A stretch of 38,450 nucleotides of DNA from Acidobacteriota bacterium (GCA_003695625.1 RFIB01000100.1:1-38450), one strand, 5' to 3'. Counted from the stretch's first letter, positions 9,595 through 19,344 are shown. Numbers and translations are program-made. Notes: generated by a model from the letters alone, not told the origin.

Positions 9595-10665
9595 TCAGCG
9601 CTCCGCGGCGCGCGGGCGCAGGTGCCGGGCGAGAAACGCCCAGATCTTCCGCCGCGACTCGCGCGCGAGCTTCGAGTCCATCCGGTTGAAGCTGTGGCCT
9701 CCGGGAGCGTCGCGGTAGATCTCGTACTCGAATTCCCGGCCGGCCGCCTGCAGGCTCTTGATCAGGTGCTCGACCTCGACGACGTTGACGTCCCGGTCGT
9801 TCGTGTTGGCGTGGACCAGCAGCGGAACGCGCAGCTTGTGCGCGTTCCATGCGGGCGAGCGGCGGCGGTACTCGTCGACGTCCTCGTACGGCGTCCGGCC
9901 GATGTGGTAGTCGGCCGAGTAGAGCCGCCGGTAGGCGTCCGTCTGGTAGCCGAGGCGCGCCAGCAGGTCGGAGACCGGCACTCCGGCGTAGGCTGCCTGG
10001 AACGCGTCGGGGTGATCGAACGCGGCCATCAGCGCGATCAGCCCGCCGTGGGACCAGCCGAGGATCCCGACCCGCGCGCAGTCCGCCTCGGGAACCGCCT
10101 CGCACGCCCAGTCGCGCGCGGCGACGACGTCGTCGACCTCCAGGCCGCCGTAGTCGATCGCCCGCCAGTACTCGCGCCCGTACCCGGTCGACCCGCGATA
10201 CTCGGGGGCGACGACGACATAGCCCTCGGCCATCAGCTCGCGCACGACGTGCGTGTAGTACGTGTCGAAGTCACCGTGGACGCCGCCGTGGGGAAACAGC
10301 AGCAGCGGCGCCCGGGCGCCGGACGCCAGCGCGCGCGGGACGAACACGTAGGCCCACATCCGGAACGGATGGCGCTCGTTGGCGATGCCGTATGTCTGCT
10401 CGGCGCGCGGATTCGGCACCGTGGGGATGAACACCTTGTCGATCCGCGCCACGTCCCCGACGCGCTCGAACCACAGCACGTCGTCGACCTTCTTGGCGAC
10501 GCGGTCGAGCGCGAAGGAGAGTTCCTCGAGCCGGCGCTCGACGGCGGCAAGCCGCGCGTCGAGAGCGTCCGGCGATCCGTCCCCGGAGCCGGCGGCCGCC
10601 GGCGTCAGGAACCCGGCGGCAAGCAGTCCCGCAATCAGCACCGCAGCGATTCGACTCGTCGTCAT
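9595..10665 (-). CDS. Secreted alpha/beta hydrolase (prolyl oligopeptidase/S9-like)
   Basis: Signal peptide MTTSRIAAVLIAGLLAAGFLTPAAAG; LLLFPHGGVHGDFDTYY, GYVVVAPEYRGSTGYG, ARVGILGWSHGGLIALMAA (GxSxxG nucleophile), GGHSFNRMD (His). Confidence 0.88.
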   Translation of the reverse strand: MTTSRIAAVLIAGLLAAGFLTPAAAGSGDGSPDALDARLAAVERRLEELSFALDRVAKKVDDVLWFERVGDVARIDKVFIPTVPNPRAEQTYGIANERHPFRMWAYVFVPRALASGARAPLLLFPHGGVHGDFDTYYTHVVRELMAEGYVVVAPEYRGSTGYGREYWRAIDYGGLEVDDVVAARDWACEAVPEADCARVGILGWSHGGLIALMAAFDHPDAFQAAYAGVPVSDLLARLGYQTDAYRRLYSADYHIGRTPYEDVDEYRRRSPAWNAHKLRVPLLVHANTNDRDVNVVEVEHLIKSLQAAGREFEYEIYRDAPGGHSFNRMDSKLARESRRKIWAFLARHLRPRAAER

Positions 10666-10732
10666 CGGCCGCTCTCCTCGCGGACGCGCCGCGGGCGGGA
10701 CCGGCGGCGCCCGTCGCACGCCGGGCAGGGTA

Positions 10733-12334
10733 TCAGGGACCGGGCGGCGTCGGCGCCCCGGATCCGACCGGCTCGGGCGGCTCGTCGGACGGGCTCGTGT
10801 CGAGGGCGCGCCTGAGCACCTTCCCGGAACTCGTGTGAGGCAGCTCGTCGACGAGATGGATCGCCTTCGGCCGCGCGAACGGCTCGAGGTGGCGCGCGCA
10901 GTGCCGCCGCAGCTCCGCCACATCGAGCCCTTCTTCGCGCGGGACGACATGGGCCTCGATCGCCTGGCCGAGCAGCGGGTCGTCGACGCCGCGAACCGCA
11001 GCGAGCAGCACGCCGGGATGCTCGAGCAGGACCGACTCCACCTCGCGCGGCGCGACCTTCTCGCCACGCGTCTTGATCACGTCGTCCCGGCGGGCGACGA
11101 AGTAGTAGAAGCCGTCCTCGTCGCGCCGGAACAGATCTCCGGTGCGGCAGACCCGCTCCCCGGGCAGCGGTCCGGGAGGAAACCTCGCCGCGCTGGCCTC
11201 GGGATCGTTCCAGTAGCCGCGCATCACGTGACGCCCGCGCGCGACGAGTTCGCCGATCTCGCCGGGACCGACGGGCCGGCCCTCGTCATCCTCGAGCCAC
11301 ACCTCCGTCCCCGGAATCGCGATGCCGACCGACCCGGGCCGGCGATCGACCTCCTCGGGGGGCAGCCACAGGGTGCGCTTGGTCTCGGTCAGCCCGTACA
11401 TCTTGATCAGCCGGACCCACGGCAGCCGCTGGCGCAGCTCGCGAACATGCACCGTCGGCAGTGCCGCGGCGGTGTTCGTCATGTAGCGCAGCGAACTCAG
11501 GTCGTACTGCTCGAGATCCATGCGCAGCAGCAGCGCGAACAGGGTCGGCACCCCGGGAAGGCCGGTCACGCGCTCGCGGACGATCTCCTCGAGGATCCGC
11601 GCCGGGTACGTGAAGCCGCGCCCGAGCACGACGCGCCCGCCGACGCGGAACCCCATCAGCACCTGGTACAGGCCGTAGTCGAACGACAGCGGCAGGGCGT
11701 TGTAGATCACGTCGTCCTCGACGTTGCCGACATACTCGATGATCGAGCCGGACGCGAAGACGACGTTGTCGTGACCGCAGATCACGCCCTTGGGCCGGCC
11801 CGTCGAGCCGGAGGTGTAGATCAGGCACGCGAGGTCGAGATCGATGTTGACCCGCGGCGGGCGGTCGGCCGGCTGGCCGGCGAGCAGGTCGTCCCAGCCG
11901 ACGGCCAGCGCGGATCCGTCGGCAAGACGGCCCGCCTCGGGCCCGGCCAGCCCGACGACGCGCAGCGCCGCCCGCGAGGCGAGCACCGCTTCGAGGGCCG
12001 CGCGCGTGGGAGGAGCGGCCCAGCCGAGAAAGGCCGTCGCCTCGCAGTCGCCGAGGACGTAGCGGAGCTTGTCCGGCGGCGTGTCCGGATTGACGAACAC
12101 GAACGCCGCGCCCGCCTTGAGAGCGGCGAACAGCGCGACCGGGGCCTCGAGCACGTTCGGCATCGAGACCACGACGCGGTCGCCGCGGCGCACGCCGGCC
12201 GCGACGAGGGCGTGCGCGAGCCGGTTGGCCCGCTGCTCCACCTCGGCGTACGTCAGGCGCACGCCGTCGGCGGACAGACAGGGCTTGTCGGGAAGGCGAT
12301 CGGCCGATCGCTCGAGGAACTCCTGCACGAGCAT
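10733..12334 (-). CDS. AMP-dependent synthetase/ligase (acyl-CoA/acyl-ACP synthetase family)
   Basis: LIYTSGSTGRPKGVICGHDN, KMYGLTETKRTLWLPPEEV, RTGDLFRRDEDGFYYFVARRDDVIKTRGEKVAPREVE, SGKVLRRAL. Confidence 0.92.
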   Translation of the reverse strand: MLVQEFLERSADRLPDKPCLSADGVRLTYAEVEQRANRLAHALVAAGVRRGDRVVVSMPNVLEAPVALFAALKAGAAFVFVNPDTPPDKLRYVLGDCEATAFLGWAAPPTRAALEAVLASRAALRVVGLAGPEAGRLADGSALAVGWDDLLAGQPADRPPRVNIDLDLACLIYTSGSTGRPKGVICGHDNVVFASGSIIEYVGNVEDDVIYNALPLSFDYGLYQVLMGFRVGGRVVLGRGFTYPARILEEIVRERVTGLPGVPTLFALLLRMDLEQYDLSSLRYMTNTAAALPTVHVRELRQRLPWVRLIKMYGLTETKRTLWLPPEEVDRRPGSVGIAIPGTEVWLEDDEGRPVGPGEIGELVARGRHVMRGYWNDPEASAARFPPGPLPGERVCRTGDLFRRDEDGFYYFVARRDDVIKTRGEKVAPREVESVLLEHPGVLLAAVRGVDDPLLGQAIEAHVVPREEGLDVAELRRHCARHLEPFARPKAIHLVDELPHTSSGKVLRRALDTSPSDEPPEPVGSGAPTPPGP

Positions 12335-12456
12335 GGCCCGGCCTCCGGGTCACGCTCGGCCACGCCCCCCCTGCCGGGGACCGGTCGCCCCGTCCCGGCG
12401 GTGCGGGTTCGTGCGTGTTGGTACGGAGATCGTCGCCGGCTGTCAACCCCGTCGAG

Positions 12457-12590
12457 GTGCCGCGAAAAAATCGCGCCGCACCGCAGCGTGCGGCGCGGTG
12501 CGGCATGCCGTCCGGCCCTCCGCGCGATCCCCGGCGCCGGCCGCGGGATCCGGAGCATGCCGCAACGCGGCGCGATTTTTTCGAGGCACC
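12457..12590. repeat. Long imperfect inverted repeat (about 134 bp span); REP/MITE-like candidate
   Basis: Left arm GGTGCCGCGAAAAAATCGCGCCGC and reverse complement of right arm GGTGCCTCGAAAAAATCGCGCCGC differ at 1 of 24 positions; inner GGCATGC also pairs. Each arm contains the mini-hairpin CGCGA-AAAAA-TCGCG (left arm) or its near equivalent. Confidence 0.7.
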
Positions 12591-12738
12591 GCCGCAGATT
12601 GCCCACGAGGGGATGACGGATCCGTCCTCGCGGGACTTGCTTGACTTGTCCGTGAAATCAGCGAAGCCTCTCCCCCGCGCGCCCGCCGGCGGGATCGCGG
12701 CTCCGGCGAGTCCCGGGCCCGGGTCGCGCGGGGAGACC

Positions 12739-13521
12739 ATGGCTCACGAGGGGGCCTCACCGAACGCCGCGCGCGACCGCGAGCTGTTCGACGCCATCGC
12801 CGACCGGTACGCGCGCAAGGACCTGCTGCCCGCCTCGCGGGCGGCCCGCCGCGAGCGGCTGCTGCGGACGCTCGCGGCGATCCCGGAGCTGCCCGAGCGG
12901 CCGGCCGTCCTCGAGATCGGCTGCGGCGCCGGGTACGCGGCGGACTACCTGGCCGGCCGCTACCGGTCGTATCTCGGCATCGATCACTCGCGACGCCTGA
13001 TCGAGCACGCCCGCCGCCGCCATGCGAACGGTGTCGCGCGCTTCGAGGTGGCCGACGCCGCGAGCCTCGACGACGGGCAGCGCTACGATCTGGTCCTGAT
13101 GATCGGCGTGCTGCACCACCTCGAGGATCCGCTCGCCGCGCTGCGGACCGCCCGCCGCCTGCTGCGGCCCGGCGGATACGTCGCGGCCAACGAGCCCCAG
13201 CCCGCCAACCCGGTGGTCCAGCTCGCCCGGGCGCTGCGCAAGCGGATCGACAGCACCTACTCCGAGGACCAGTGCACGCTGTCGTGCCGCCAGCTGCGCT
13301 CCCTGTACGAGGCGGCCGCGCTCGAGCAGATCCGGATCGTGCCCCAGGGGCTGCTCTCGACGCCGTTCGCCGAGGTCCCCGCCCCGGCACAGTGGCTCTC
13401 CGCGCCGGTCTCGCGGCTGGCCTGCCGCGCCGACCGCGTGCTCGAGCGCCCCGCCGCGCTGGCCCGCCGGCTGAGCTGGAATCTCGTCGCCGTCGGCCGC
13501 CGGCCCCCTGGCGACCGATGA
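12739..13521 (+). CDS. Class I SAM-dependent methyltransferase
   Basis: AVLEIGCGAGYAADYLAGRYRSYLGIDHS motif I, YDLVLMIGVLHHLEDPLAALR, LLRPGGYVAANEP. Confidence 0.92.
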   Translation: MAHEGASPNAARDRELFDAIADRYARKDLLPASRAARRERLLRTLAAIPELPERPAVLEIGCGAGYAADYLAGRYRSYLGIDHSRRLIEHARRRHANGVARFEVADAASLDDGQRYDLVLMIGVLHHLEDPLAALRTARRLLRPGGYVAANEPQPANPVVQLARALRKRIDSTYSEDQCTLSCRQLRSLYEAAALEQIRIVPQGLLSTPFAEVPAPAQWLSAPVSRLACRADRVLERPAALARRLSWNLVAVGRRPPGDR

Positions 13522-13928
13522 GACGCCTCGCCGGCGCGTTCGGCCGCTTCGGGCTGCTCGGGCTGGTCAGCTTCGCGATCAACCTTGCCGTCACGGCCGG
13601 GCTGCACGAGATCGCCGGGCTCGCCGAGGAGTTCGCCTACGCGGTCGCGCTGGGCGTCGTCCTCGTGACGAACTTCGCGGCCTGCCGCCTGTGGGTCTTC
13701 CCCGACTCCGCCGGCAGCGTCGTCGGCCAGGGGTTCGCGTTTCTCCTCTCCTCGTTCGGCTTCCGCGGGGCCGAGTACGTCGCCTTCCTGCTCGTCCACA
13801 CCCTCGGCGGCGTGCACTACCTGCTGACGATCCTCCTCGTCACCGGCGTCTCGACCGTGGTCAAGTTCCTGCACTACCGGTTTCTCGTGTTCCGGACCGG
13901 ACGCGGCCCGCTGCCCGCCGGTCGCTGA
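13518..13928 (+). CDS. GtrA family membrane protein
   Basis: FGRFGLLGLVSFAINLAVTAGL...VLVTNFAACRLWVF...TVVKFLHYRFLVFR; ATGA overlap with the upstream methyltransferase stop. Confidence 0.88.
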   Translation: MRRLAGAFGRFGLLGLVSFAINLAVTAGLHEIAGLAEEFAYAVALGVVLVTNFAACRLWVFPDSAGSVVGQGFAFLLSSFGFRGAEYVAFLLVHTLGGVHYLLTILLVTGVSTVVKFLHYRFLVFRTGRGPLPAGR

Positions 13929-14033
13929 CCCGCGCCGCAACGCGGCGCGCGACGGTCACCGGCTCGCGTATAGTCGGCGCTCCATGCCGGCGCCGGTCCG
14001 CATCCCCGGCCCCCCGCCAGATGGAGAACCCGC

Positions 14034-15341
14034 ATGAAGCGCACCCCGTTTCCGCCCCTGTTCTGGATCGGCAACGTGATCGAGGTCCTCGAGCGGTTCG
14101 CCTACTACGGGCTGTACATGGGCTTCGGCATCTACGTGACCAAGGCCGTCGCCGACGGCGGCCTCGGCTGGGAGAAGGGCCAGCTCGGGGACATCCAGAC
14201 GCTGTTCCTGCTGCTCTCGTACTCGGTCCCGCTGGTTTCCGGGATCCTCGCCGACCGGTACGGATTCAAGCGGCTGCTGATGCTGTCGTACTTCCTGTAC
14301 CTGCCGGGCTTCCTGCTCCTGCTGTGGGCGCGGAGCTTCCTCGGCGTCGTCGCGGTGATGGCGCTGATCGGCATCGCGGCCGGCGTGTTCAAGCCGCTGA
14401 TCGCCGGCACCGTCCGGCTGACGACGGACCACACCAACCGCACGCTCGGCTTCGGGATCTTCTACCTGATGGTCAACGTCGGCGCGTTCTTCGGTCCGAT
14501 GACCGCGGGCGCCCTGCGCACCCATCACTGGAACTGGGCGTTCCTCGCCTCCGCCGTCGCGGTCGTGCTGATGATCGTGGTCACCGCCGTGTTCTACAGG
14601 GATCCGATCGACCCCACGGCGGCGACCGGCAAGCGACCCGAGCTGCTGGCGCAGATCAAGGAGATCTGGCCGTACCTCAAGGACCCGAAGATCCTGCTGT
14701 TCATCATCATCTTCGGCGTGTTCATCGAGATCCCGTTCTGGGCGTTCTTCAACGTCGTCGCCGTGTTCGTCGACGAGTACGTCCGCACCGACATCCTGTA
14801 CGACATGTTCTCGCGCGTGCTCGGCACGACGATCGTCGGCTGGTTCAGCACGGTCGACGAGAACGGCGTGCATCGCATTGCCGGAGAGACGCTGGCCCAC
14901 ACCGCGCTTTACATCATCATCCTGCAGATGTTCGTCACGCGGACGATGGAGCGGCTGCGCTCGGTCCCGGCGGTCGCCGTCGGGATCTTCCTGATGGTGC
15001 TCGGCTGCATCGGGCTCTACTTCTCGACCGGCCCGATGCCGCTGCTGATGTTCGTCGGCATCCTGCTGTTCGCCGTCGGCGAGATGGGCTGCATGCCGCG
15101 TTTCGAGCAGTACCTGATCTCGATGCTGCCGCCGGAGAAGACCGGCCTCGGCGGCGGCCTGCTGCGGATCCCGGTCGCGGTCGGCGCGTTCTCCGGCTCG
15201 ATCATGACGCGCATGTACGGCTGGTTCGAGAACGCGGGCAATCCGCAGGGAATCTGGCTCGTCCAGGCCGGCTGCCTGCTGCTCGGGTTCTTCGCGCTGC
15301 TGATCTACGACCGCGTGTTCCACGCGGCCGAGATCGACTGA
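14034..15341 (+). CDS. POT/PTR2-family proton-dependent oligopeptide transporter (MFS)
   Basis: N-terminal EVLERFAYYGLYMGFGIYV (ExxERFxYYG motif of the POT family); multiple TM segments. Confidence 0.85.
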   Translation: MKRTPFPPLFWIGNVIEVLERFAYYGLYMGFGIYVTKAVADGGLGWEKGQLGDIQTLFLLLSYSVPLVSGILADRYGFKRLLMLSYFLYLPGFLLLLWARSFLGVVAVMALIGIAAGVFKPLIAGTVRLTTDHTNRTLGFGIFYLMVNVGAFFGPMTAGALRTHHWNWAFLASAVAVVLMIVVTAVFYRDPIDPTAATGKRPELLAQIKEIWPYLKDPKILLFIIIFGVFIEIPFWAFFNVVAVFVDEYVRTDILYDMFSRVLGTTIVGWFSTVDENGVHRIAGETLAHTALYIIILQMFVTRTMERLRSVPAVAVGIFLMVLGCIGLYFSTGPMPLLMFVGILLFAVGEMGCMPRFEQYLISMLPPEKTGLGGGLLRIPVAVGAFSGSIMTRMYGWFENAGNPQGIWLVQAGCLLLGFFALLIYDRVFHAAEID

Positions 15342-15354
15342 CCACGCCGCGCGC

Positions 15355-16050
15355 TCAACGGATCGGCTCGCGCCAGCGGTGCGCGAAGCGGGCGCGCAGC
15401 TTCGAGAGCTTGGGCGAGATGACGAGCCGGCAGTAGCCCTGCTGCGTGTTCCTCGCGTAGTAGTCCTGGTGGTACGCCTCGGCTGCCCAGAACCGCTCGA
15501 GGGGCGCGATCTCGGTGACGATCGGCGCATCGAACACCTTCTCGTCCGTCAGCTCGCGGACCAGCGCCCGCGCCTCGTCCCGCTGCCGTTCGTCGCGCCA
15601 GAAGATCGCCGAGCGGTACTGCGTGCCGACGTCCGCACCCTGCCGGTTGAGCGTCGTCGGGTCGTGCATCGCGAAGAAGATCTCGAGGATCTCGCGATAC
15701 GAGATCCGTCCGGGGTCGAAGGTCACCTCGACCGCCTCGGCGTGCCCGGTCTCGCCCGAACAGACCTGCTCGTATGTCGGCTCGTCGACGTGGCCGCCCG
15801 CGTAGCCGACGCGGACCGCGGTCACGCCGTCGATCCGGCGGTACACCGCGTCGAGGCACCAGAAGCAGCCGCCGGCGACGACGGCCACCTCCCCGTCCGG
15901 GCGGGGCTCGTTCACCTCGGTCTCCTCGCGGGGCGCGGTCCCGCCGCGCCCGTCGCCGCAGGCCGCCGGCGGACCGGCAAGCAGCGCGACGGCCACGCAC
16001 AGGGCGGGGATCGCGGCGCCAGGTCCGGTCGACTCGGCTCGGCGGCTCAT
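15355..16050 (-). CDS. msrA: Peptide-methionine (S)-S-oxide reductase, lipoprotein-type signal
   Basis: VVAGGCFWCLDAVYRRIDGV, VRVGYAGG, GHAEAVEVTFDP, GTQYRSAIF; N-terminal LLAGPPAAC lipobox-like signal. Confidence 0.94.
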   Translation of the reverse strand: MSRRAESTGPGAAIPALCVAVALLAGPPAACGDGRGGTAPREETEVNEPRPDGEVAVVAGGCFWCLDAVYRRIDGVTAVRVGYAGGHVDEPTYEQVCSGETGHAEAVEVTFDPGRISYREILEIFFAMHDPTTLNRQGADVGTQYRSAIFWRDERQRDEARALVRELTDEKVFDAPIVTEIAPLERFWAAEAYHQDYYARNTQQGYCRLVISPKLSKLRARFAHRWREPIR

Positions 16051-16100
16051 GGGGCGATCATGCCCCCGGCCGGCCGATCCGTCACGCGGGGTGCGGCCGG

Positions 16101-16481
16101 TCAGCGCCGGGGCCGGTCCCTGAATCGGCCGGCGAGGAAGACGAGCCGGGTGTTGCCGACCTGGATCTCGTCGAGATGCTTGAGCCGCGTCCACGTCCCC
16201 GTGGCGACGGGGCGATCGTTGAGCGTCGTCCCGTTGCGCGAGGCCAGGTCGGTGATGCGGCAGATCCCGGCGTCGACCTCGATGCGGCAGTGCTCGGCCG
16301 ACACCTCCGGATCGTCGAGGCGGATCGTCGCCTGCTCGTCGCGGCCGACGATCGTCACCGGACCGTTGATCCGGAAGCTGGCCGTCACGTCGGGCCCGGC
16401 GATCGTCGCCAGCACGAACACGTGCGGCGCCGAGAACGGGATCTTCGCCTTCTCGCGGACGCGGGTGGCGACACGGCGCAT
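16101..16481 (-). CDS. FHA domain-containing protein
   Basis: SFRINGPVTIVGRDEQATIRLDDPEVSAEHCRIEVDAGICRITDLASRNGTTLNDRPV: canonical FHA core. Confidence 0.93.
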   Translation of the reverse strand: MRRVATRVREKAKIPFSAPHVFVLATIAGPDVTASFRINGPVTIVGRDEQATIRLDDPEVSAEHCRIEVDAGICRITDLASRNGTTLNDRPVATGTWTRLKHLDEIQVGNTRLVFLAGRFRDRPRR

Positions 16482-16559
16482 GGCGGCTCTCTCCGGGGTC
16501 CGGTCCCTGCAGGCAATCTCGCCGCCACGCGCCGCGCCGTCAACACACGGCGTCCGGGA

Positions 16560-16955
16560 TCAGTCTCGGACCACCGCGCCGACGATCAGCCCGGCGACGA
16601 CCGCCTCGACGACCGTGCCGAGGAACCAGACCAGCGCCATGTGGTACGGGATCGGCATCACGGCGTACGTCCCGTAGCCCATCGACACGCCCATGCCGAT
16701 GCCCCAGACCAGCCCGAACTTCGCGCCGTTGACCGGCGTCCGGTCCGAGACGAACCAGCCCCACAGCGCGGCGAACGCCAGCGCGGCGATCAGCACGGCG
16801 ACGTACATCACGCCGATCTTCATCTCGGCCTGCGGGCGCCACAGCTCGGGCTGCTGCGCGTACGTCCCGCCGAGGATCAGCACGTGGATCACGAAGTCCA
16901 GCACGGCCCAGGCGATGAACACCAGCACGCCACCGATGACGATCTTCTTCCCCAT
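16560..16955 (-). CDS. Small multi-pass membrane protein of unknown function
   Basis: MGKKIVIGGVLVFIAWAVLDFVIHVLILGGTY...; four hydrophobic segments, 131 aa. Confidence 0.8.
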   Translation of the reverse strand: MGKKIVIGGVLVFIAWAVLDFVIHVLILGGTYAQQPELWRPQAEMKIGVMYVAVLIAALAFAALWGWFVSDRTPVNGAKFGLVWGIGMGVSMGYGTYAVMPIPYHMALVWFLGTVVEAVVAGLIVGAVVRD

Positions 16956-16996
16956 CGAGACCTCCTTTCGCGCCCCGACGCGGGCCGGGGCGATCT

Positions 16997-17866
16997 TCAT
17001 CCGCACTCGTCCGGCACCAGCGGTCGCAGGGTCACGCTGCGTCGCGAGTCGACCAGCACGAGGTGGTCGCGGGGCACGAGCCGCCAGCCCGGATCGTCCG
17101 ACAGGCGCTCGGAGCTGACCAGCACCGCGTCGTGCCCGGCCTCCGGCTCGACCATGCGGCAGCGGTCCCCCTCGCAGACGTACCGCCGTCCGGTGTGCAC
17201 GTAGAGGGTCTCGGGCACGGTGTCCGGATCGTCGGCAAAGCGGCAGGCGACCGCCTCGCGGCCGTTGCCGACCACGAGATTCAGCCGGGATACCTCGGTG
17301 CGGCCGTGCGCGCGGGCGCGCGCGAGCACCTGCGAGATCGCGGCGACGAGGGCCTCCGCCATCCGCTCGAGCGGATCCGTCGCGCGGGCTTCGGCCCATC
17401 GATCGAGGAAGACCGCAAACAGCAGTTCCGAGTCGGTGCTGCCCTGGACGACCTCGAAGCTCTCGTCGCTCAGCGAGGCGAGCAGCTCGCGCCGGATCCG
17501 CGGAAAGTGCGCCACCTGCCCGTTGTGCATGAACGCGAACGGCCCGGCGACGAACGGATGGCAGTTGACCTCGGAGACCGGGATCCGGTGGCTCGCCGCC
17601 CGGACGTGGGCGAGCACCGTCCGCGAGCGTGTCACCCGCGCCAGGTGATGCAGGTTCCGGTCGTTCCACGCCGGGCGCACGCTGCGGAACAGCGCCGGCT
17701 CGGGCGAGATCTCGTGCCGGTACCAGGCGAGTCCGAAGCCGTCGCCGTTGAGCGGCTCGCGCCGCTCGAGGCTGTGGTAGCTCTGGTGGACGAGGGAGTT
17801 CCGCGGGCGGGTGACCAGGCTGGCCAGATCGATCTCCGGGCCCTCGTACATCACGAAGCGGCACAC
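16997..17866 (-). CDS. Class II glutamine amidotransferase (YafJ/EgtC-like)
   Basis: GTG-TGC start gives (M)CRFVMYEGPEIDLASLV...LNGDGFGLAWY...LAHVRAAS...NCHPFVAGPFAFMHNGQVAHFP; Ntn-type Cys2 nucleophile restored with the GTG start at 17866. Confidence 0.9.
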   Translation of the reverse strand: MCRFVMYEGPEIDLASLVTRPRNSLVHQSYHSLERREPLNGDGFGLAWYRHEISPEPALFRSVRPAWNDRNLHHLARVTRSRTVLAHVRAASHRIPVSEVNCHPFVAGPFAFMHNGQVAHFPRIRRELLASLSDESFEVVQGSTDSELLFAVFLDRWAEARATDPLERMAEALVAAISQVLARARAHGRTEVSRLNLVVGNGREAVACRFADDPDTVPETLYVHTGRRYVCEGDRCRMVEPEAGHDAVLVSSERLSDDPGWRLVPRDHLVLVDSRRSVTLRPLVPDECG

Positions 17867-17950
17867 GGCGGGTCCTCCCGTCGCGCAGCCTGCCACCGCG
17901 GCGACGACACGGGCAACCGGTCCGGCGTAGAGTGGGCGCGGGAGCACGCC

Positions 17951-19324
17951 ATGCCGCCCTGCGCCCGGTCAGACCGCCGTCCCGCGCGAGCCGTCGCCGC
18001 GCTCGCCGCCGCCTGCCTGCTCGCCGGGCCCGCCGCGCGCGCGGGAACATGGCTCGAGGACCAGGTCCTCCCCCACGACGGTCTCGACCGGCGCTTCCGC
18101 GTCTACGACCCCGGATTCGCCCCACCGGAGGGGATGCCGCTCGTGTTCGTCCTGCACGGCGGAGGCGGCTCGATGGCTTCGGTGACGGACAACGGGACGA
18201 TGGCCGAATGGCCCGACATCGCCGACGAGTACGGGATCCTGCTGATCGTGCCCAACGGCGTGAATCCGGCGACCGGCGATCCGGCCGGCGACGACCAGAA
18301 CTGGAACGACTGCCGCGCCGATGCGCCGGCCGTGGAGACCGGCGCCGACGACGTCGGGTTCGTCTCGGCGCTGATCGACCGGGCCGCCGCGCGCTGGCCG
18401 ATCGACCCGGCACGCGTCTACGCCACCGGGGCATCGAACGGCGGCATGATGAGCTACCGGCTCGCGTTCGAGCTGTCCGATCGCATCGCCGCGATCGCCG
18501 CCTTCATTGCCAACCTGCCCGCGGACAGCGAATGCGGGGAGCCGGAGCATTCCGTCCCGGTGTTCATCTGCAACGGCGACGCCGAAGACGACTACATGCC
18601 GTGGGACGGCGGCTGCGTGAAGGCCGCCTCGGGAACCTGCCGGCGCGGCACGGTGATCGCGGCGGAGGCGACCCGGGACTGGTGGATCGCGCACCTGAAC
18701 ACGACCCGCGAGCCAACCGACATGACCGCCTTTCCCGACCTCGACCCGTCCGACGGATCCACGGTCGAGAGCGCGCTGCACGACGGCGGGTTCGAGGCGG
18801 CCGAGGTGGCGTTCTACCGGGTTCACGGCGGCGGCCACACGACCCCGTCGATCGAGCACCATCGGCCCGCGTGGCTGCTCGCGCTGCTCGGCCTGGGCAG
18901 CCAGAACCACGACATCGAGGGCGCGCGCGAGGCGTGGGCGTTCCTCGCGCGGCACCGGCTCGACGAGCCGGGGGCCGGCACGGCGCCGGGCATCGCGGGT
19001 TTCCTGCGCGTGGCACGGACCGGCGACGGACAGTTGCGACTGACGTTCTCGGGCGACTGCGGCTCGGCAGCGCGGTCGGCGGTCTACCGGGGCGATCTCG
19101 TCGCCGGCTGGGATTCCGTCGCGCCGGAGCCGGGGGCGTGCGATCTCGCCGGGCACGAGGCCCTCGTCCCGGAAGGAACGCGCCCCGCGGAGTTCTTCGT
19201 CGTCGTGCCCCACGACGGCGTGACCGAAGGCTCCTACGGCCGCGAAAGCGACGGCACGCCTCGACCGCCGGCCACCCCGGCATGCCTTCCGCCGGGAGAA
19301 CCCGACGCCTGCGCCGCACGCTGA
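17951..19324 (+). CDS. Secreted PHB-depolymerase/feruloyl-esterase-like hydrolase (LpqC-type) with C-terminal accessory module
   Basis: Signal peptide; LVFVLHGGGGSMASV, RVYATGASNGGMMSYRLA (GxSxG), HGGGHTTPS; C-terminal EFFVVVPHDGVTEGSYGRESDGTPRP module. Confidence 0.87.
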   Translation: MPPCARSDRRPARAVAALAAACLLAGPAARAGTWLEDQVLPHDGLDRRFRVYDPGFAPPEGMPLVFVLHGGGGSMASVTDNGTMAEWPDIADEYGILLIVPNGVNPATGDPAGDDQNWNDCRADAPAVETGADDVGFVSALIDRAAARWPIDPARVYATGASNGGMMSYRLAFELSDRIAAIAAFIANLPADSECGEPEHSVPVFICNGDAEDDYMPWDGGCVKAASGTCRRGTVIAAEATRDWWIAHLNTTREPTDMTAFPDLDPSDGSTVESALHDGGFEAAEVAFYRVHGGGHTTPSIEHHRPAWLLALLGLGSQNHDIEGAREAWAFLARHRLDEPGAGTAPGIAGFLRVARTGDGQLRLTFSGDCGSAARSAVYRGDLVAGWDSVAPEPGACDLAGHEALVPEGTRPAEFFVVVPHDGVTEGSYGRESDGTPRPPATPACLPPGEPDACAAR

Positions 19325-19344
19325 TCCGGCCTCCCGGACGATGG

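Noticed and set aside
12590-12738. Sigma-70-like promoter (TTGACT near 12650) for the methyltransferase
   Set aside because: Only a plausible -35 is visible, without a convincing -10 at proper spacing; not supportable without transcript data.
15355-16050. Selenoprotein MsrA, prompted by selA in the window
   Set aside because: Catalytic motif reads GCFWC with an ordinary Cys codon; no in-frame TGA needed.
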